Assembly (NCBI GenBank): GCA_026874595.1
Contig: CM049307.1
Span: 58,720,870 to 58,784,869, forward strand
Reading direction: 5' to 3'
DNA: 64,000 bases
From: Sipunculus nudus
Taxonomy: Eukaryota; Annelida; Sipuncula; Golfingiida; Sipunculidae
Shown: in pieces, positions 58,501 through 64,000 of the stretch
Layout: each line of letters begins with the position of its first letter
How positions within the stretch are numbered: the stretch's first letter is position 1
Made by a program: the position numbers and the translations under genes
The notes under the pieces: model-generated
Database searches by the model: none
Told to the model about the DNA's origin: nothing
Seen by the model: the letters and a program-made list of their open reading frames with translations, nothing else

Positions 58501-60037
58501 TAGTCACAGTGACAAGTCAATAGATCTACAAACATCTCATTACTGCCATATTTTCCCAAAATGACCTAAGCAACATCACCAAATGAGTGGGTATTCTATC
58601 GTTAGCTGGAAGTGATGCCCTTAATGTTTTTTTCTATGTCATTTTCTTGCAAAAACATGCCACATTATCGACAGTTAGCAGTTCTCCTAAGAACTTGACC
58701 TAACCCTTAACGCATGATATGAACCTTTCCTGGCCTCAGAACTATCACCACATGAAAGTCCATTCTACATTTAGATGGAAAACTTTGAATGTTTCTATGT
58801 CATTACCTTGCAAAAACATGTCACATCATAGACAGTTTGCCTGTTAGCCTAAGAACTTGAATTTGAACTTAATGCATGATAGGAACTTATAATTTTCTGG
58901 CCTCAGAACTTTCATCAAATGAAAGTCCATTCTGAAGTTAGATAGAAATGACACTGTGTATATTTTTTAGATCACTTTCTTGCAAAAACAAGCCATATTA
59001 TCGACAGTTTGCAGAGAACTTGACCTTGACCTTAATGCATGATATGAACCTAACCTGACCTCAAAACTATCACCAAATGAATATGTGCGTTTTAAATATA
59101 GATGAAAATGACCCTTTGCATGTGTTTCTATGTCACTTTCCTGCAACAACATGCTATATATATAATGGCGTATGTTACTATTTCTCATCCAAGTTTGGCT
59201 TTGACCTTGACCTTATTGCTCGATAGGAACCTTTTTGGACCTTATAGTTTTTACAAATAAATGGGCATCCTCAGTATCCTAAAGTCAAGTGGAAATGACA
59301 CTTAAAATATGTTTCTGTAACAAGTTAGAAAAAGTTCCAAACCCTTACGAGTGTTGCTTTTTGCTTCCAAATTTGACTTTGACCATGACCTTGATGCATG
59401 GTATATGCATTTCCAGACCTCCGAAGTGACACCAAATGAATGGGCATTCTTAAGTTAGTTAGAAATGACAACTTTAATGCATTTCTATGCAGCTTCTTGC
59501 AAAAATTATTATATTATGGCAATTATTGCTTTTTCTCTGGAAAGTATGACATTGACCTTAATGCATGATATGTACCTATTATGACTTATTATGACCTCAA
59601 AGGTAACACCAAATGAATGAGAAGCCTAATGTCGAATGAAAATATTACTTGAGATAGGTTTTTATAACATTTGGTTGAAAAAATACCATATCGTGGCGAT
59701 TTTTGCTTTTTTCTTCGAAATTTGACCTTGACCTAATACCGGAAGTGTACCATTTATGACCTCAGAAGGGTCACCAAATGAACGGGCATCCTAATGTTAG
59801 ATGGAAATGACACGTAAATGAGTTTCTGTGTCAGTTATTTATAGAATTATGGCCATTTAAATATTTCACCCCTTATAATGGCGGCCATCTTGGATTTGGG
59901 GTGAAAATGACACTTTGCCATGGGTGAAATCAGGTGGGGTTTTATTTGTGCACTAAGATACCATCAGTGAATCTATTTCAGGTGAGAAACCTTTGATAAC
60001 ATTTTTGCCCAACCTAAGTCATTCGTCGACTGGACTA
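55506..60037. mobile_element. foldback-type element with tandem-repeat arms
   Basis: The left end (TAGTCTAGTCAATGAACGA, then GACAAAAATGTTATCAAAGG) is the reverse complement of the right end. Inside each end come GATGGCCGCCATTATAAGG and its inverse CCTTATAATGGCGGCCATC. Then arms of repeats of about 170 bp follow: about 5 units left (55.76-56.60 kb) and about 8 right (58.56-59.80 kb), in opposite orientation. Each unit carries a CCAAATGAATGGGCATCC-like block, a TGGAAATGACAC block and TCAAGGTCA motifs. The centre (about 56.6-58.56 kb) has no intact ORF above about 80 aa. The structure matches Foldback-like non-autonomous DNA elements. Confidence 0.75.
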
Positions 60038-60039
60038 AA

Positions 60040-61430
60040 ATCAACCATCACGTCATGGATTCCTGGGCTCTTTATATATACAATTTTAACTGAAAATGTA
60101 AATTTGAAATGTAAACGAACATAACGCCACTGGTCCAGACACGATATATTTTTTATAAGTATATATAAATCGTATGGGGTACTAAATCAAATGGTTGTCA
60201 CCAAATAACTTGCGTGTACTCGGGGAAGAATTGCGTCAGGTATCGGCGTGTGCATGTCTGTAGTAACGTAAATTGTTATACGCCCGTCTATAACCGGACG
60301 TATAATGGTTTTCCCATGGCCCGTTAAAATTATTCTGTTATAATTTGGCGGAAAATATGTATTTTTGCAATTGCATTTTAAAGGTAAGATTTAAAAAAAA
60401 TTCATATGAAAAAAATATTACAACATTCTTAGAATGCAATAAGAATATTTCTTTCATACATTTATCACTCTAGTCTGACACAGCTGTTTGTATATGTATA
60501 ATTAAAAGTAAAAGATATAATTTATTATATATTATTTTTTTTTCAACACTACAATATAACAAATTTGTCACTTTTTTAAAAATTTATATAATGATCTATT
60601 TTGTTTGAAATGTTTTGGAAATGTATTTGATGTTTTAATGGGCTGTTGAAACATCTGTGTAACGTATAGAAATATTTGTAATATGTTTCATGCTGTGTGG
60701 GTATATTCACATGTAATGTAACCAATGTCAATAGACTATTATGATTAACGAAAGCCTACAGTGCTGTGTCACTCGAGTATACGTATTCATAACGGCAACC
60801 ACCAATACCCTTAAAATAATGCTAATAAACAGTAGATATTAAGCAGACCGACTGAAGATTCCGGAGGAAACTGCGACAACGGAAAAAAGGGGAAATGAAC
60901 AGCTGAATTGCATATTTGACAAAGCTTGATGATAGTGTTAAATATGCAATACCAAATCACATATTTTATGAGTTTATTGGCAAAAGCAAAACGGCTATTA
61001 TACATTCGAAAACAACCAAGGTATATTATTTCTCTTATAGTTGACATATTAGTGACTGTGTACGTAAAATATACTGTTGGATACATGATATTTTATTTTT
61101 CACAAGGTAAGGTAAGAAATAAAATCAACATGAAACTTATTATCAAAAACAAACTGAATTCAGAGCAACACCAAATCAAATTGGGTTATTGTGCAACAAA
61201 GAGACCAGTATATGCTGGCGTCCAGACTATTATTATTATTCTTATTAATAATATGCAGCAGATATATGTTATGCGAGTGACGCATGTAATTGACTTATAT
61301 CATTAGAAATACACGAGAACAATGCTCAGACTAAGGTCCAAAGGAAACTTGGTAAATAAAACAAAAGCATGACATCCCCAGAATAAAAAATGTGTAATAA
61401 AGGCTGGTGGATAAGTTTTCACACTAAGGG
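60040..61430. other. non-coding, AT-rich
   Basis: The 126-aa open frame at 60926-61306 is Ile/Tyr/Lys rich without domain pattern and is taken as chance. Confidence 0.4.
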
Positions 61431-61439
61431 TACTGCTCG

Positions 61440-62360
61440 AACTCCAACCAACAATGGTTTGTATTATTGACGGTATGAGAGAATTATCGAGGTGGTTGGA
61501 AATGCGGTGATTGTCTTATCTGAATGGTTTTGATATTAAGGCAAGTGTGTTACTGGGATGATCGTGTTATCGAAGAGATCACGTTACCAGATGGCCATAT
61601 TACCATGTGGTTATGTTATCTTGGTGGTCCTGTTATTTGGGGTGTCACGTTTCGGGCATTGTCTGAATAACAGGAATGATCATGGTACCAGGTTGAAATG
61701 TTTCCAACGACAGCCGTATTACCCAGGCGGTGGGGGGGGTCATTATACCGATATGGCACCGAATCCGGCATGGTCATATTAATGGGGCGTTGGTAGGCAA
61801 AAATTAACATTTTGCCAGGACTGTCGTGTTGCTTTAAATGCCATGTTTCCGGTATGATAGTATGCCGGGAAGTTTATGGTACCTGTATAATCGTGTTGCC
61901 CGGATGATGGTCATGTAACCGGTATGATGTTACCCGGCAGGTCATTTAGTATGAACGGTCGTGCTTCAGGGATGGTCATGTTTTCGGAGTGGAGTTTTCA
62001 GAATGACAGTTTAATGAGAAAAATCGTGCTTTTTTCACCGAGCCGCCTGTCGTGATGATGGTATCAAAACGATTTTGTCACCGGTATAATTATATTACTG
62101 CGTGTTACCGGGACATGCTTTGAATAAAATTATAAACCATGACAGGCTTCGGCTATGTGAAAAAAAAGAGTATCCAAAAAAGACGTGTTCAGTTAAATTG
62201 TTTTTTCACGTATGCTTGTTTACGTGTGTGTGATGTTACTGTCACTGGAAATGATCGTGTTGCTAGGACGATGGTCATGTTGCCGAGTATTAAAGGTCAT
62301 AATGTAGGAAGGGTCGTGTACTGGGATGGTCATGTTTTCAAGGTTGCCGTGTTACCAAAA
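61440..62360. repeat. old degenerate tandem repeat, about 20-22 bp period
   Basis: Many diverged copies of a unit like GGTCATGTTACCGGGATGAT / GATCGTGTTACC are spread over 0.9 kb with spacer drift. GC is higher than the flanks. Confidence 0.6.
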
Positions 62361-62364
62361 TAAC

Positions 62365-63100
62365 AGTTTTATGAGATAGATCGTACCTCTTTTCATTGAG
62401 TCGCTGCCCATTAAGTTGTTATCAAAGTGGTAAGGGTGTTACGGGATATAACTTTTCTTTATTTTGTCCATGTAAATGACAATGTAAAACCAAATAGGCT
62501 TCTTTTATGTTAAAAAAGTAGTATCCTGTGTACAATAAAATGCAATTGCATGTGCGTGTTCTTAGTGTTTGTTGTAATGAGCTCATTATATATATAATAC
62601 ATAAAGTCATTCTAACACAATCAGCTTTTTATTTGCAGTTGTCACATCATTGTTATTAGGACAGAGAAAGATATCAGCAATATGGATGATTTCAGCGTTG
62701 ATTATGCAGCATAAACAATTACTGCCTGTGCATTTGACGGGGGTTCATTATGTAAAACCTCGATGAATCTATGAACAGAATCTATAGCCTCACATTGTGT
62801 TCTCGCTGGATAAAAAAGCGAAGTAACCATTAGTGGTATGTGGTTATTGACTTCAATGTCTGCCTTGTATTATTCCTATTTACAGTGACGAATATTGAAG
62901 GGGTTACGAATAGCGTTACAAATTACATATAATATATATTCAACAGACTAAATCAAATTTAATTGGTGTGAAATACTGAAGGTCAGTGTTGTTTAGAACA
63001 AAAAGGGTAAAAAAACATACGAGGAGGACATAATGTCACAAAACCCCGGCGACTACAAAAATAAGGTGACATTAGTATGCACTGGTGAGCTGGCCAGTTA
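62365..63100. other. non-coding spacer
   Basis: No gene or structured repeat was recognised. Confidence 0.4.
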
Positions 63101-63107
63101 TGGGGTA

Positions 63108-63262
63108 TTCGTATTCAGTATTTGTATTTTAATGTATATGTATTTGAATACATAATTTTGAGTATTCGTATTCGTATTCAAATACTTCAAAGTATGTCAA
63201 ATGTATTCGTTTTCCCATTCGAATTCATAGAATATGTATTTGTATTAAGTGAATACATGATG
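63108..63262. repeat. GTATTCGTATT-type subterminal repeat block
   Basis: Repeated GTATTCGTATTC, GTATTTG and their inverse GAATAC motifs (ATTTGAATAC, TATTCAAATAC) can fold back. The style is seen near ends of some DNA transposons. Partner end not found. Confidence 0.4.
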
Positions 63263-64000
63263 AATACTTTATTTTATCAAATTGATCGACCACTATTAAT
63301 TTGGGTTGTGTTATAAACATTATAACAATAAGCAATATTTTCTTTCATTTATTTATCTGAAAAACTGTTAGTGAAAAATATGTTATCATAGTTATCGTAG
63401 TACATAGAAAAATTTGAAAACTGTTGTTGCAGCCATGTAATCATGTCAACAGTTCACACTTTACTATCCAGAGCTCAATATAGCCCATAGAGAGATTAGG
63501 TAAAATTTGAGACCATTTGTGACCTATGTAAAACTATTTGAAACAACTAATTTTACAATTTGATTTATCTGCACGGGACAGAATTGACGGTCCTTGGGTA
63601 AATTTAAATACATGGTAGCCACTGGATTGCCGTGTTCATGTTTTGCTACACTTATCGAGGCCATGCAGACAGTATATTTCCAAGTACGGGGGTAGTCAAA
63701 CTGTTATAGTCCTAAATATTGCAAGATTTAAAATTTAAAGATAAAAAAACGATATACTTCAAGTTAATTTAACATTCATGGTATGACTGATTGATTAATC
63801 GACTTTACTTCTAATCCCCCCCCCCCAAAAAAAAAAATAGAATATATTTGTTTTCTGTGCAAATATAGGCTTACGATGACAATGTTTACACACTTCAAGG
63901 TTAAAATAAACACTGAAGGCATACTAGCCAAATGTAAGAGTGAGATACGTAAAGACGGAATGACCAACACTCTAGTACTGTTCGTGTAAGCGACAATTAG
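63263..64000. other. non-coding right edge
   Basis: No gene was recognised; a short C-run/A-run lies at about 63818-63838. Confidence 0.4.

Noticed and set aside
56600-58560. A protein gene in the centre of the foldback element
   Set aside because: Only short frames broken by stops. Faint resemblance to beta-propeller-like repeats could not be defended.
60926-61306. 126-aa frame as a gene
   Set aside because: Low-complexity Ile/Tyr/Lys composition expected from AT-rich DNA, no splice context and no motif.

Overview
This is a eukaryotic, AT-rich, intron-containing window, most likely from a bivalve mollusc. The evidence is short phase-1 exons with GT/AG junctions, long (TA)n, (CT)n and (CA)n microsatellites, tRNA-derived SINEs, CR1- and L1/Tx1-like LINEs, a TRIM-type mini-LTR element, and gene families typical of molluscs (C-type lectin-like, PAN, SUEL/CUB, PHD/FLYWCH). 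Nothing looks prokaryotic. Gene models were built by hand from splice sites, reading-phase agreement between exons and comparison of copies within the window. Database identity is untested.

The left two-thirds is a cluster of secreted C-type lectin-like (CTLD) genes, all on the + strand. Gene A (742-3611) is intact and carries an octapeptide-repeat linker. Gene B (10079-12308) is a decayed paralog. Gene C1 (15463-18414) is an intact PAN-like plus CTLD gene. C2 (25383-28412) is its tandem duplicate, broken by a 4-nt insertion. D (37200-38000) is a paralog relic whose signal-peptide exon is split by a SINE. Gene E (41901-44643) is intact. A possible further upstream-region relic lies near 49.7 kb. 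A, B and E share one architecture: a mini signal exon, a Cys-pair exon and two CTLD exons, all joined in phase 1. They have lost the inner CTLD disulfide and the Ca/sugar-binding motifs.

C1 and C2 sit in a tandem segmental duplication of about 9.9 kb (13961-23885 and 23886 to about 34.56 kb). Each unit also carries, on the - strand, a damaged gene (H) of the PHD + proline-rich repeat + FLYWCH class. Its central exon has expanded into a 75-bp coding minisatellite, with about 29 copies in unit 1 and about 14 in unit 2. Only unit 2 keeps the PHD part and the last two exons.

Between 40 and 49 kb are nested mobile elements: a TRIM, two oppositely oriented Harbinger-like MITEs, a CR1-like fragment, and a truncated L1-like LINE with one MITE inside its 3' region. 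At 52.4-54.8 kb a - strand gene (F) encodes a SUEL-like and a CUB-like domain behind an unrecognised N-terminal region. From 55.5 to 60.0 kb lies a large foldback-type element whose arms are arrays of repeats of about 170 bp. The rest (60-64 kb) is non-coding, with degenerate tandem repeats.

In biological terms the window looks like a birth-and-death cluster of secreted recognition proteins shaped by duplication, mobile-element insertion and repeat expansion. Binding specificity and immune function are inference only.
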